This document shows positions 1 through 7,918 of a stretch of 64,000 bases of DNA, in pieces (positions within the stretch are counted from its first letter, which is position 1; each line of letters opens with the position of its first letter). The translations under genes were made by a program, and so were the position numbers. The stretch lies in NCBI RefSeq assembly GCF_003718715.1, contig NZ_CP033465.1, forward strand, positions 434,001-498,000, given 5' to 3'. Source of the DNA: Clostridium sp. JN-1 (GTDB lineage: Bacteria; Bacillota; Clostridia; Clostridiales; Clostridiaceae). The notes under the pieces were generated by a model, which worked only from the letters and a program-made list of their open reading frames with translations, ran no database searches and had not been told where the DNA came from.

Positions 1-596
1 ACTTCAAAACTGACTCTTTTTTCAAATTCTTTTATAGGGTCAGGACATTTTTTGTTAGAAGGTGGATTGATAGCGGTGTTAAGTCCTATTACACTAATTA
101 CATTGTTATAATAATCATTTTTAGGAATAGGAGTAGTATCAGTGACGCCTGCCTGTATAAGTCCTTGCTTGTATGCATCACAAAATTCGCCAAATTTATT
201 AGTTAAAAGAGGAGGAGAAATTTGTGCTTTTAATCCGAATTCTTTCACAGTATCCACAAAAGATGGATTTCCAGAGAAGAAAGGAGATACATCAATTCCA
301 CTATCTTTCATTGCCCCAATTATTATAGTATATGAAGCATCCATACTGTAGACCCCGCTAATAGAACCCCACATGCCTTTTTTTATAAATTCATTGCTAG
401 TTTTAAATAATACATCCTGTGCTTTTTTTGCATTAAATATTCTCTGATCTGTTTGTGATAGGTGAATTGAATCCGAGCCTGTATTTGCTTTAGCAGTTTT
501 ATTTGAAGCAGCCCTTGCCGATGCTTTTAAATCATTAGAACGGTTAATTGTATTCACATTGTAGTTTGAATAATTTTTAGTATAAAAGTTTATCAT
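1..596 (-). CDS. Hypothetical protein, 3' end outside the window
   Basis: An open frame runs from an ATG at 596 to the left edge without a stop, giving at least 198 residues. A strong ribosome site (AAGGGGGA) lies about 11 bases upstream. The protein starts MINFYTKNYSNYNVNTINRS and has an Ala/Ser/Lys/Thr-rich stretch near residues 25-45. It lacks a signal peptide and membrane segments. I do not recognise a family. It is divergent from the small secreted peptide gene at 734. The C-terminus is missing. Confidence 0.7.
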   Translation of the reverse strand, partial: MINFYTKNYSNYNVNTINRSNDLKASARAASNKTAKANTGSDSIHLSQTDQRIFNAKKAQDVLFKTSNEFIKKGMWGSISGVYSMDASYTIIIGAMKDSGIDVSPFFSGNPSFVDTVKEFGLKAQISPPLLTNKFGEFCDAYKQGLIQAGVTDTTPIPKNDYYNNVISVIGLNTAINPPSNKKCPDPIKEFEKRVSFE

Positions 597-733
597 AAAT
601 TAAGTAGTCCCCCTTACATAAAGTATATAATATTACATTACTCGGATTAAACATCAAAAACTTTACACAAAAATAGTTTATTTGATTATATGGGAAAATA
701 GTGTTAATATGTAAATGTGAGGGAAAATAATCT

Positions 734-901
734 ATGAAATTTAAAAAGATTGTAACAGTATTTTTAGTGTTATCATTCACGTTAGTTATGATGTACATGA
801 CTAATACGCAAAGAGTATACGCAAATGAAAACTTAACTGATGTGGAAAAATCTAATATATCTGCAGCACAATATGATGATCCTAGTTTTTTACTTGAATA
901 A
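734..901 (+). CDS. Small secreted peptide precursor (55 aa)
   Basis: ATG at 734 follows a GAGGGA ribosome site. The 55-residue product has a textbook export signal: KFKK at the N-terminus, a hydrophobic core (VTVFLVLSFTLVMMYM) and a likely signal-peptidase site after RVYA near residue 29. That leaves a mature acidic peptide of about 26 residues ending SFLLE. No receptor or processing gene is adjacent. It could be a signalling peptide of the kind seen in Firmicutes, but the sequence shows only that it is short and exported. Confidence 0.55.
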   Translation: MKFKKIVTVFLVLSFTLVMMYMTNTQRVYANENLTDVEKSNISAAQYDDPSFLLE

Positions 902-954
902 AGTAAGAGATGCTATAAGGTACTATTTATTCAATATCAAATTTGATATAAAAT

Positions 955-992
955 TAAATTTAGGCAGGCAAAAAAATGCCTGCCTAAATTTA
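955..992. terminator. Bidirectional rho-independent terminator
   Basis: A perfect 16-bp inverted repeat (TAAATTTAGGCAGGCA and its complement) with a 6-base A loop lies between the convergent small peptide gene and the SASP-like gene. A/T runs on both sides suit termination in both directions. Confidence 0.85.
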
Positions 993-995
993 AAA

Positions 996-1322
996 TTACT
1001 TGCTAGTACCTTTGTTTGCTGCAGATTTCTGATTTGCTTTTTTTGCTTCCTCAAGGTCAGCATCTTGAATGCTGCTTGTAAAGCTTCCAGCTGCAGCACC
1101 ACTAGTCATACCAGCTTGAGCCATTTGAGATGCACCCATGCCGCCGCCTTTTGCTGCAGATTCTTGATTTAATTTTATTGCCTCTTGAAGATTTGGATCT
1201 TGAGCACTGCTTGTGAAGCCTCCTGATGCAGCATCACTAGTTGTGCCAGCTCCACTTATGCCTTTTCTTGCTTCAGACTTTTGATTTAATTTTTTAGCTT
1301 CCTGTAAATTATTATCATTCAT
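996..1322 (-). CDS. Gamma-type small acid-soluble spore protein-like, three repeats
   Basis: A 108-residue hydrophilic protein rich in Ala, Gly, Ser, Gln, Asn and Lys. It holds three imperfect copies of NLQEAKKLNQKSAAxKG (near residues 5-20, 44-58 and 88-104). These are separated by Gly/Ala/Ser-rich linkers that each contain FTSS. The repeats resemble those of the Bacillus SspE gamma-type SASPs, a spore-core amino-acid reserve. A gene of this type is not generally expected in Clostridium, so the assignment rests on repeat style rather than proven homology. A ribosome site (AGGAGAT) precedes the ATG at 1322. Confidence 0.5.
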   Translation of the reverse strand: MNDNNLQEAKKLNQKSEARKGISGAGTTSDAASGGFTSSAQDPNLQEAIKLNQESAAKGGGMGASQMAQAGMTSGAAAGSFTSSIQDADLEEAKKANQKSAANKGTSK

Positions 1323-1443
1323 ATTTTAATCTCCTTTATTAATAAAATTGAACTTAATATATAATTTATTTAGTTCGTTTTATAGTTTGTGTATTTCTTA
1401 AAGATATATGTTGGAAAGTGTTGTTTGTAAATGGAGGAATGAT

Positions 1444-1917
1444 ATGTTAAATATATTTTATTATGATACACCAATTGGCAAAATAGGAATTGCAGAAAAT
1501 GGAACTCACATTACGCATTTGAGTTTTAATGAATTTATAGCTGAAGATATAAATATAATTGAAACACCTTTGATAAAGAAAGCTATTTTAGAATTAAATG
1601 AGTATTTTACAAAAAAAAGAAAAATATTTGATTTGCCACTTGCTCCAGAAGGCACAGAATTTCAAAAAAAAGTTTGGAGTGAACTGTGTAAAATTCCATA
1701 TGGCACAACTTGCAGTTATAAGGATATAGCAAGGGCTATTGGAAATGAAAAAGCTTGTCGGGCAGTTGGTATGGCAAATAATAAAAATCCCATTGCAATT
1801 TTTATTCCATGTCATCGTGTTATTGGTTCAAATGGAAAGTTAGTTGGTTATGCAGGAGGACTTGACACAAAGAAAAAGCTATTAAATATTGAAAAAGAAA
1901 ATTGTAAGCACTCATAA
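1444..1917 (+). CDS. ogt: Methylated-DNA--protein-cysteine methyltransferase
   Basis: A suicide DNA-repair enzyme that transfers the alkyl group of O6-alkylguanine to its own cysteine. The active-site motif IPCHRV is present at about residues 123-128, followed by the conserved G.NG...GYAGG and a C-terminal KK.LL..E helix. The DNA-binding helix-turn-helix (GTTCSYKDIARAIG) precedes it. The start chosen is the ATG at 1444, 8 bases after GGAGG. The in-frame ATG at 1408 lacks a ribosome site. The length (157 aa) is normal for Ogt. Confidence 0.93.
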   Translation: MLNIFYYDTPIGKIGIAENGTHITHLSFNEFIAEDINIIETPLIKKAILELNEYFTKKRKIFDLPLAPEGTEFQKKVWSELCKIPYGTTCSYKDIARAIGNEKACRAVGMANNKNPIAIFIPCHRVIGSNGKLVGYAGGLDTKKKLLNIEKENCKHS

Positions 1918-2004
1918 AATTGTTTTGACATGAATTAAAGCTTCGCTTAAACTATTATGCATGGAGTAATAATTTTTATAGTAAATGATGCTGTGGAGGT
2001 AAAA

Positions 2005-3561
2005 ATGAGCATTTTAAATGTTAAGGATATTAGCCATGGATTTGGAGACAGAGCAATTTTTGAAGATGTATCATTTAGGTTATTAAAGGGAGAACATGTT
2101 GGATTAATTGGTGCAAATGGTGAAGGTAAGTCTACTTTTATGAATATAATAACAGGGAACCTTATGCCGGATGAAGGAACTATTGAGTGGTCAAATAACG
2201 TTAGAGTTGGATATATGGATCAACATTCAAAGCTTCAAAAGGGAAGCAGTATAAGAGATATATTAAAAGAAGCATTTAAGTATCTTTTTGATATGGAAGC
2301 TAAGATGATAGAAATTACAGATAAAATGGCAAGTGCATCAGAAAAAGAATTGGAAAAGCTTTTAGAAGATATGGGAAATATTCAAGATACTTTAGATAAT
2401 AATGATTTTTATACAATTGATTTGAAAATTGAAGAAGTTGCAAAGGGACTTGGACTTGCAGATATAGGGCTTGATAGAGATGTAACTGACTTAAGTGGTG
2501 GACAGAGAACTAAAGTACTTCTTGCAAAATTACTTCTTGAAAAACCAGATATATTTTTGCTTGATGAGCCTACAAACTATTTAGACGAAGAACATATTGA
2601 GTGGCTAAAGAAATTTTTAAGTAATTATAAAAATGCATTTATTCTCATATCACATGATATACCTTTTTTAAATGATGTTGTTAATATCATATACCACATA
2701 GAAGATAGAAGATTGACAAGGTATGTTGGAGATTATAATAACTTTATGAGGGTTTACAAAGCAAATAAAAAGCAAATTGAAGCAGCATATGAAAAGCAGC
2801 AGCAGGAGATTGCAAAACTTAAAGATTTCGTTGCTAGGAATAAGGCTAGAGTTGCTACAACTGGAATGGCAAGAGCTAGACAAAAGCAGCTTGATAAAAT
2901 GGAAATAATAGAAATGTCTAAAGAAAAACCAAAACCTGAATTTAACTTTAAAGCAGCGAGAACTTCGGGAAAGCTTATTTTTAAAACTGATAAGCTAGTT
3001 ATAGGATATGACGAAGCATTGACTAAACCTCTAAATTTAGTGATGGAAAGAGGACAAAAAATAGCATTAGTTGGCTCAAATGGACTTGGAAAGACCACAC
3101 TTTTAAAGAGTCTACTTGGAGAAATTAACTCTATATCTGGAAACGTAGAACTTGGGGACTACCAACATATAGGATACTTTGAACAAGAAATCAAAAAAAA
3201 TAATTATAATACATGCATAGAGGAAATTTGGAGTGAGTTTCCATCATATAGCCAGTATGAAGTTAGAGCAGCACTTGCAAAATGCGGTCTTATGACAAAG
3301 CATATAGAAAGTAAGGCAGCTGTGTTAAGTGGTGGTGAACAAGCAAAAGTAAGATTATGCAAACTTATAAATAGAGAAACTAATATTCTTGTACTGGACG
3401 AGCCTACAAATCATTTAGATGCTGATGCAAAAGATGAACTTAAAAGAACACTTAAGGAGTACAAAGGAAGTATTTTAATTGTATGTCATGAACCTGAATT
3501 CTATAGGGATATTGTAACTGACATATGGAATTGTGAAGAGTGGACAACTAAAATTGTATAG
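2005..3561 (+). CDS. ABC-F family ATPase (YkpA/YbiT-like)
   Basis: Two ATP-binding cassettes sit in one chain without membrane segments, which is the ABC-F architecture of ribosome-acting ATPases. Cassette 1 has GANGEGKST, signature LSGGQ and LLDEPTNYLD. Cassette 2 has GSNGLGKTT, LSGGEQ and LVLDEPTNHLD. The ~80-residue linker between them is a charged coiled coil (residues 235-310). Both Walker B glutamates are intact, so it should hydrolyse ATP. Start at 2005 is preceded by GGAGG; the earlier in-frame ATG at 1957 is not. Family members act in translation or antibiotic protection; the exact role here is unknown. Confidence 0.9.
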   Translation: MSILNVKDISHGFGDRAIFEDVSFRLLKGEHVGLIGANGEGKSTFMNIITGNLMPDEGTIEWSNNVRVGYMDQHSKLQKGSSIRDILKEAFKYLFDMEAKMIEITDKMASASEKELEKLLEDMGNIQDTLDNNDFYTIDLKIEEVAKGLGLADIGLDRDVTDLSGGQRTKVLLAKLLLEKPDIFLLDEPTNYLDEEHIEWLKKFLSNYKNAFILISHDIPFLNDVVNIIYHIEDRRLTRYVGDYNNFMRVYKANKKQIEAAYEKQQQEIAKLKDFVARNKARVATTGMARARQKQLDKMEIIEMSKEKPKPEFNFKAARTSGKLIFKTDKLVIGYDEALTKPLNLVMERGQKIALVGSNGLGKTTLLKSLLGEINSISGNVELGDYQHIGYFEQEIKKNNYNTCIEEIWSEFPSYSQYEVRAALAKCGLMTKHIESKAAVLSGGEQAKVRLCKLINRETNILVLDEPTNHLDADAKDELKRTLKEYKGSILIVCHEPEFYRDIVTDIWNCEEWTTKIV

Positions 3562-3674
3562 TGTTTCTAGATTGCAACTTAACTTACATGCATGAACTAG
3601 AAACCTTATAATATTAAAGGTAAAATTAAAAAAATAATAGTTTATTGTATTTTGTAAATAATTTTGATAAATTA

Positions 3675-3793
3675 GTAAGTAGAGATAAAAACACAGTTTC
3701 TGTTGGTAGTCAGAACCTATATAAATTTAATATAGCAGTAACCTGCCCTCCTGGGGTTGTCCATTCTCTAGAAATTTTAACTTAACAGGAGGA
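3675..3793 (+). promoter_or_regulatory. yjdF riboswitch
   Basis: The leader immediately upstream of yjdF is structured. TAGAGA near 3680 pairs with TCTCTA near 3768 to close the element. Inside are several short helices and a C-rich/G-rich pair (CCCTCCTGGGG). A structured RNA here fits the yjdF-motif riboswitch, which responds to azaaromatic compounds and sits upstream of yjdF in Firmicutes. The assignment rests on position and gross structure; I could not align it to the covariance model. Confidence 0.65.
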
Positions 3794-3800
3794 GATGTTT

Positions 3801-4223
3801 ATGATAACATCAATTAAATTAACAGTTTTTTTCAATGAACCTTTTTGGATAGGTATATTTGAAGAATATGAGAATAATGGTTATAAAGTATGTAAAGTAA
3901 CTTTTGGAGCAGAGCCTAAAGATGAGGAGATTTATCAATTTATATTAAAAGAATTTAAAAATTTAAAATTTAGTAGTATAATGAATGCTTCAAATGAGAA
4001 ATTAGTTACAAGAAGAGAAAATCCAAAAAGGATGCAAAGAAAAATTAGAAAAGAAACTAAAAATGAGGGTACAGGGACTAAGTCTCAAATAGCTTTAAAA
4101 AAACAGTATGAAGAAAATAAGTTGATTAACAAAAAAAATAACAAAGAGCGAAAAATTGAAATGGAAGAAAGAAAGTTTCAATTAAAGAAGATGAAAAAGA
4201 AAGAAAAGCATAAAGGGCATTAG
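3801..4223 (+). CDS. yjdF: YjdF family protein
   Basis: A 140-residue protein that opens with ITSIKLTVFFNEPFWIGIFE and has FGAEPKDEEIYQFI, the hallmark N-terminus of the YjdF family. The second half is very basic and helical (Lys/Glu/Arg-rich, ending KKEKHKGH), also typical. Biochemical function is unknown; expression is controlled by the upstream riboswitch. Start is the ATG at 3801, 8 bases after AGGAGG. The ATG at 3795 is too close to the ribosome site. Confidence 0.85.
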   Translation: MITSIKLTVFFNEPFWIGIFEEYENNGYKVCKVTFGAEPKDEEIYQFILKEFKNLKFSSIMNASNEKLVTRRENPKRMQRKIRKETKNEGTGTKSQIALKKQYEENKLINKKNNKERKIEMEERKFQLKKMKKKEKHKGH

Positions 4224-4288
4224 AATAATAATTACACAGTATAAAATTAACGGTTTATTTTTAAATAATATCTGATATAATATAAATA

Positions 4289-4336
4289 AGGATTAGCTTA
4301 GTGCTGGTAACACTAAGCTAATCCTAGAACGTTTTT
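4289..4336 (+). terminator. Terminator after yjdF
   Basis: A perfect 15-bp stem (AGGATTAGCTTAGTG with its complement) with loop CTGGTAA, followed after a few bases by GTTTTT. Confidence 0.8.
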
Positions 4337-4388
4337 AGTTTTAGGGCTATCAGATTTTAGTTAAATAAACTAAGTTAAGAAAAGAGTT

Positions 4389-4559
4389 CTACTTCTTGCT
4401 GGATGGGGAACTTTTTTCTTTTGTCGTAAACTTTACTTTAAGACCTTTAATACTAAAATTAATTTCAAAATCACACGATTTTGAGGTTCGTTTTAACCCT
4501 ATAACCATAACTAATATAATTATAATAGTTATTAGAAATAAACAACTAACTAGTATCAT
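4389..4559 (-). CDS. Small single-span membrane protein
   Basis: A 56-residue product from ATG at 4559, preceded by AAGGGGGTGG. One hydrophobic segment (VSCLFLITIIIILVMVIGL, residues 4-22) is followed by a basic, beta-like tail (FEINFSIKGLKVKFTTKEK). The topology (short exterior, one helix, cytoplasmic basic tail) is shared by type I toxins and by many small regulators, and the sequence does not decide between them. The surrounding non-coding DNA (4560-4700) has a hairpin formed by GGTGG and CCACC (about 4610-4630). Confidence 0.45.
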   Translation of the reverse strand: MILVSCLFLITIIIILVMVIGLKRTSKSCDFEINFSIKGLKVKFTTKEKSSPSSKK

Positions 4560-4803
4560 ATCCAATACCACCCCCTTAAGCTATGATGAGAATCACCAAT
4601 AGCCCAAGGTGGCTAACGTACAACCACCGCAGCCATCCACTTCTACGGTTACGAAATTTACTTGGATAGTATAGCATAATTCTAATATAAAGTATAGTGA
4701 GATATTGAAGATCTATAATTCGTAATATAAAAATATTGCAGTGCAATATTTTTGAGAGGACAGTAAAAATTGCATATTTTTTATATGAAAGTTAAAAAAC
4801 ATA

Positions 4804-4862
4804 TTGACAAAGTCAAAATAATTGCTAAAATGAAGTTAGCACTCAATAGTAATGAGTGCTAA
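4804..4862 (+). promoter_or_regulatory. Sigma-A promoter with CIRCE operator for htpG
   Basis: TTGACA (4804-4809), a 16-base spacer and TAAAAT (4826-4831) form a promoter. Directly downstream is a perfect CIRCE inverted repeat: TTAGCACTC, 9 bases, GAGTGCTAA (4836-4862). CIRCE is the binding site of the heat-shock repressor HrcA. The next gene is htpG, which is therefore probably in the HrcA regulon. Confidence 0.92.
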
Positions 4863-5104
4863 TAAAAGAATAATTTCAAAAAGGCGTTTTTATATTCTAA
4901 ATAACCCAACTTTTTATAGAAAAATAGTAAGAACGGCTTGACTACTATTTCCACTTCTAAAGTGGGGGTGAGTTCACTAACCACGCTAAATTACAACATG
5001 GCGCGGTTTTATTGAATTTATTTTAATATTAATATGTAAAGTAATTTAAATAAAATATTTTTAATATCTATTATCTTGAATTTATTATGAAAGGAAATGA
5101 TAAA
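4863..5104 (+). other. Long structured htpG leader, possible IS200/IS605-like end
   Basis: About 240 bases separate CIRCE from htpG. They hold a hairpin CCACTT/AAGTGG (4951-4965) followed by GGGGTGAGTTCAC, and a second imperfect stem (AACCACGC with GCGCGGTT, about 4979-5010) followed by TTTT. The first hairpin plus TTCAC resembles the subterminal hairpin of IS200/IS605 right ends. No transposase is present. It may be a relic or simply leader structure. Confidence 0.3.
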
Positions 5105-6979
5105 ATGGCTACAAAACAATTTAAAGCTGAATCAAAGAGACTCCTTGATTTAATGATTAATTCAATTTACACAAACAAGGAAATATTTTTAAGAGAACTC
5201 ATATCAAATGCAAGTGATGCAATTGATAAGAGTTATTATCGCTCACTTGTAGATGAAAATGTTAGCTTTAATAAAGATGATTTTTATATAAGAATAACTC
5301 CAAACAAAGAAGATAGGACACTTACTATAACTGATACAGGTATAGGAATGACTAAAGATGAGCTTGAAAATAACCTTGGTACTATTGCAAAGAGTGGTTC
5401 TCTTGCTTTTAAAAATGAAAATGAAGCAAAAGAAGGCGTTGATATAATAGGTCAATTTGGAGTTGGCTTCTACTCTGCATTTATGGTATCTGACTTAGTA
5501 ACTGTAAAAACACGTGCTCTTGGTTCTGATAAAGCATATAAATGGGAATCAAAGGGTACAGAAGGATACGATATCGAAGAATGTCAAAAAGACACAACTG
5601 GAACAGAAATAATATTAAAAATTAAGCAAAATACTGATGATGAAAAATATGACGACTTTTTGGATGAATATAGATTAAAAGCACTAGTTAAGAGGTATTC
5701 TGATTTTATAAAATACCCAATTAAGATGATTGTAAAGAAGAGCAAATTAAAAGAAGGCAGCAAAGATGAATACGAAGACTATTTTGAAGATGAAACTTTA
5801 AATAGTATGGTTCCTATATGGAGAAAAAATAAAAATGAGCTTAAACAAGAAGATTATGATGAATTTTATATGAATAAGCACTTTGGATATGAAAAACCGC
5901 TTAAATCAATTCATTCAAGCGTTGAAGGTGTAGTAAGTTACAATACATTACTCTTTATTCCAGCAAAGGCTCCATTTGATTTCTATACAAAGGAATTTGA
6001 AAAAGGACTTGAATTATATTCTAATGGTGTACTTATAATGGAAAAATGTTCAGATTTACTTCCAGATTATTTTAGCTTTGTACAAGGATTAGTTGATTCT
6101 GCAGATCTTTCTTTAAATATTTCAAGGGAATTATTACAACATGACAGACAACTTAAATTTATAGCAAAGAAAATAAGAGAAAAAATAAAAGACGAACTTT
6201 TACAGATGCTTAAAAAGGATCGTGAAAAGTATATTGAATTTTATAAGAACTTTGGAAAACAGCTTAAATATGGTGTTTATTCTGACTACGGAGCTAACAA
6301 GGAAGTACTTCAAGATTTATTAATGTTCTATTCTTCAACAGAAAAGAAGCTTGTAACTTTAGATGAATATGTATCAAGAATGAAGGATGACCAGAAATAT
6401 ATATACTATGCAGCAGGTGAAAATGTGGATAGAATTGAAAAATTACCACAAACTGAAATTGTAAAAGATAAAGGATATGAAATACTTTATTTCACAGATG
6501 ATGTAGATGAATTTGCAATAAAAATGCTAATGAAATATAAGGAAAAAGAATTTAAATCAGTTTCAAGTAATGATTTAGGATTTGAATCTGATGAAAAAGA
6601 AAGTAAAGAGGAAACAGAAGAAAATAAAGAACTATTTGATTTTATGAAAGAATCATTGAAGGATAAAGTAAAGGAAGTAAGAGCATCAAAGAGATTAAAG
6701 AGTCATCCTGTTTGCCTTGCAAATGAAGGCGAGCTATCAATTGAGATGGAAAAAGTACTTAAAACAATGCCAAACAATCCAAATATAAAGGCAGATAAAA
6801 TTTTAGAGATAAATACTAACCATCCTATGTTTAATGCTATTAAAAATGCATTTGCAGAAGACAAGAGTAAGGTTAAGATGTACTCAAATCTTTTATATAA
6901 TGAAGCATTATTGATTGAAGGGCTTCCAATAGAAGACCCTGTTCAATTTGCAAATGACGTTTGTTGTTTGATTAAATAA
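5105..6979 (+). CDS. htpG: Molecular chaperone HtpG (Hsp90)
   Basis: A full-length bacterial Hsp90 (624 aa). The N-terminal GHKL ATPase domain has NASDAID (N-box), DTGIGM and [11 protein letters not shown] (lid/G2 region). The middle domain holds the catalytic-loop arginine in NISRELLQ near residue 335. The C-terminal dimerisation domain follows an acidic linker ([13 protein letters not shown]). ATG at 5105 follows AAGGAA at good spacing; the ATG at 5087 has no ribosome site. It is a cytosolic stress chaperone. It stands alone between CIRCE and a hairpin at 7011, so it is monocistronic and heat-inducible by inference. Confidence 0.96.
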   Translation: MATKQFKAESKRLLDLMINSIYTNKEIFLRELISNASDAIDKSYYRSLVDENVSFNKDDFYIRITPNKEDRTLTITDTGIGMTKDELENNLGTIAKSGSLAFKNENEAKEGVDIIGQFGVGFYSAFMVSDLVTVKTRALGSDKAYKWESKGTEGYDIEECQKDTTGTEIILKIKQNTDDEKYDDFLDEYRLKALVKRYSDFIKYPIKMIVKKSKLKEGSKDEYEDYFEDETLNSMVPIWRKNKNELKQEDYDEFYMNKHFGYEKPLKSIHSSVEGVVSYNTLLFIPAKAPFDFYTKEFEKGLELYSNGVLIMEKCSDLLPDYFSFVQGLVDSADLSLNISRELLQHDRQLKFIAKKIREKIKDELLQMLKKDREKYIEFYKNFGKQLKYGVYSDYGANKEVLQDLLMFYSSTEKKLVTLDEYVSRMKDDQKYIYYAAGENVDRIEKLPQTEIVKDKGYEILYFTDDVDEFAIKMLMKYKEKEFKSVSSNDLGFESDEKESKEETEENKELFDFMKESLKDKVKEVRASKRLKSHPVCLANEGELSIEMEKVLKTMPNNPNIKADKILEINTNHPMFNAIKNAFAEDKSKVKMYSNLLYNEALLIEGLPIEDPVQFANDVCCLIK

Positions 6980-7010
6980 TTATTACTGCAGAATTTAATG
7001 TGTAAATTAA

Positions 7011-7041
7011 AGGCTTCTACACTATAAAAGTGTAGAAGCTT
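7011..7041 (+). terminator. Hairpin after htpG
   Basis: An 11-bp stem (GCTTCTACACT at 7013-7023 with AGTGTAGAAGC at 7029-7039) and a short loop. The downstream T-run is weak. Confidence 0.6.
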
Positions 7042-7154
7042 AATTAATGTAACCACACTATAGAAAAAACAGTGCTTGAGTGGTACTGTTTTTATTTAGT
7101 TAATTGTATAAAATATAATATAGATAGAATATTGTATAAAAGGGGTAGTAATTT

Positions 7155-7916
7155 ATGTTTGTAAAAGTTAATGATATGAATATATTCTATAAAAAATCTG
7201 GCAGTGGTAAAAAGGTTGTATTATTACATGGATGGGGCGGAAGAGCAGATAGTTTTCTTCCAGTATATAATTACTTGTCTTCAAATTATGAGGTTTATGC
7301 TATAGACTTTCCGGGATTTGGAAGATCAGATGAACCGCCTGAAGCATGGGATGTTACAAACTATGCAAATATGCTCTTAAAACTATTTGAAGTCTTGAGT
7401 ATTGATAAGGCAGTTTTAATAGGACACTCATTTGGAGGAAGGGTTTCAATATTATTTTCATCAATGTATGGTGACAAGGTAGAAAAAGTTGTTTTAACTG
7501 ATAGTGCTGGATTAATACCAAAGCGAACTTTAAAGTATTATTTCAATGTGTATAAATTTAAAGCACTTAAAAAGTTATATCTTGCATTTACACCTGGTAA
7601 GGATAAGAAAGAAAAACTTGAAAAGTTCTATAGAACTCATGGTTCCAGCGACTATAGGGAAGCAAAAACTATGAGAGGAACTTTTGTTAAGGTTATAAAT
7701 CAGGATTTACGTCCTTATTTACCTAAGATAAAGGTACCAACACTTTTAATATGGGGTGATCAGGATAAAGATACTCCACTATATTTTGGACAGATAATGG
7801 AAAAGGAAATACCTGATGCAGCACTTATAGTGTTTGAAGGGGCAGGTCACTTTGCATATTTAGATAAGATAAATGATTTTAATACAGTTGTTTCGAAATT
7901 TCTTGGAGGTAATTAA
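7155..7916 (+). CDS. Alpha/beta hydrolase
   Basis: A 253-residue alpha/beta-hydrolase. HGWGGR forms the oxyanion loop, GHSFGG (near residue 91) carries the nucleophile serine, the acid is the Asp of WGDQD near residue 203, and the histidine is in GAGHFAYLD near residue 232. The stop lies 2 bases before the start of the MurF-like gene, and Ddl follows, so the three form an operon. A cell-wall precursor or lipid substrate is plausible from context, but the real substrate is unknown. The ribosome site is AGGGG, 8 bases before ATG. Confidence 0.88.
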   Translation: MFVKVNDMNIFYKKSGSGKKVVLLHGWGGRADSFLPVYNYLSSNYEVYAIDFPGFGRSDEPPEAWDVTNYANMLLKLFEVLSIDKAVLIGHSFGGRVSILFSSMYGDKVEKVVLTDSAGLIPKRTLKYYFNVYKFKALKKLYLAFTPGKDKKEKLEKFYRTHGSSDYREAKTMRGTFVKVINQDLRPYLPKIKVPTLLIWGDQDKDTPLYFGQIMEKEIPDAALIVFEGAGHFAYLDKINDFNTVVSKFLGGN

Positions 7917-7918
7917 AT

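Noticed and set aside
142-351. Plus-strand 69-codon frame
   Set aside because: It is a shadow of the minus-strand gene at 1-596 and has no ribosome site.
1-596. Frameshifted pseudogene at the left edge
   Set aside because: A first reading suggested a frameshift near 150, but careful retranslation gives one continuous open frame to the window edge.
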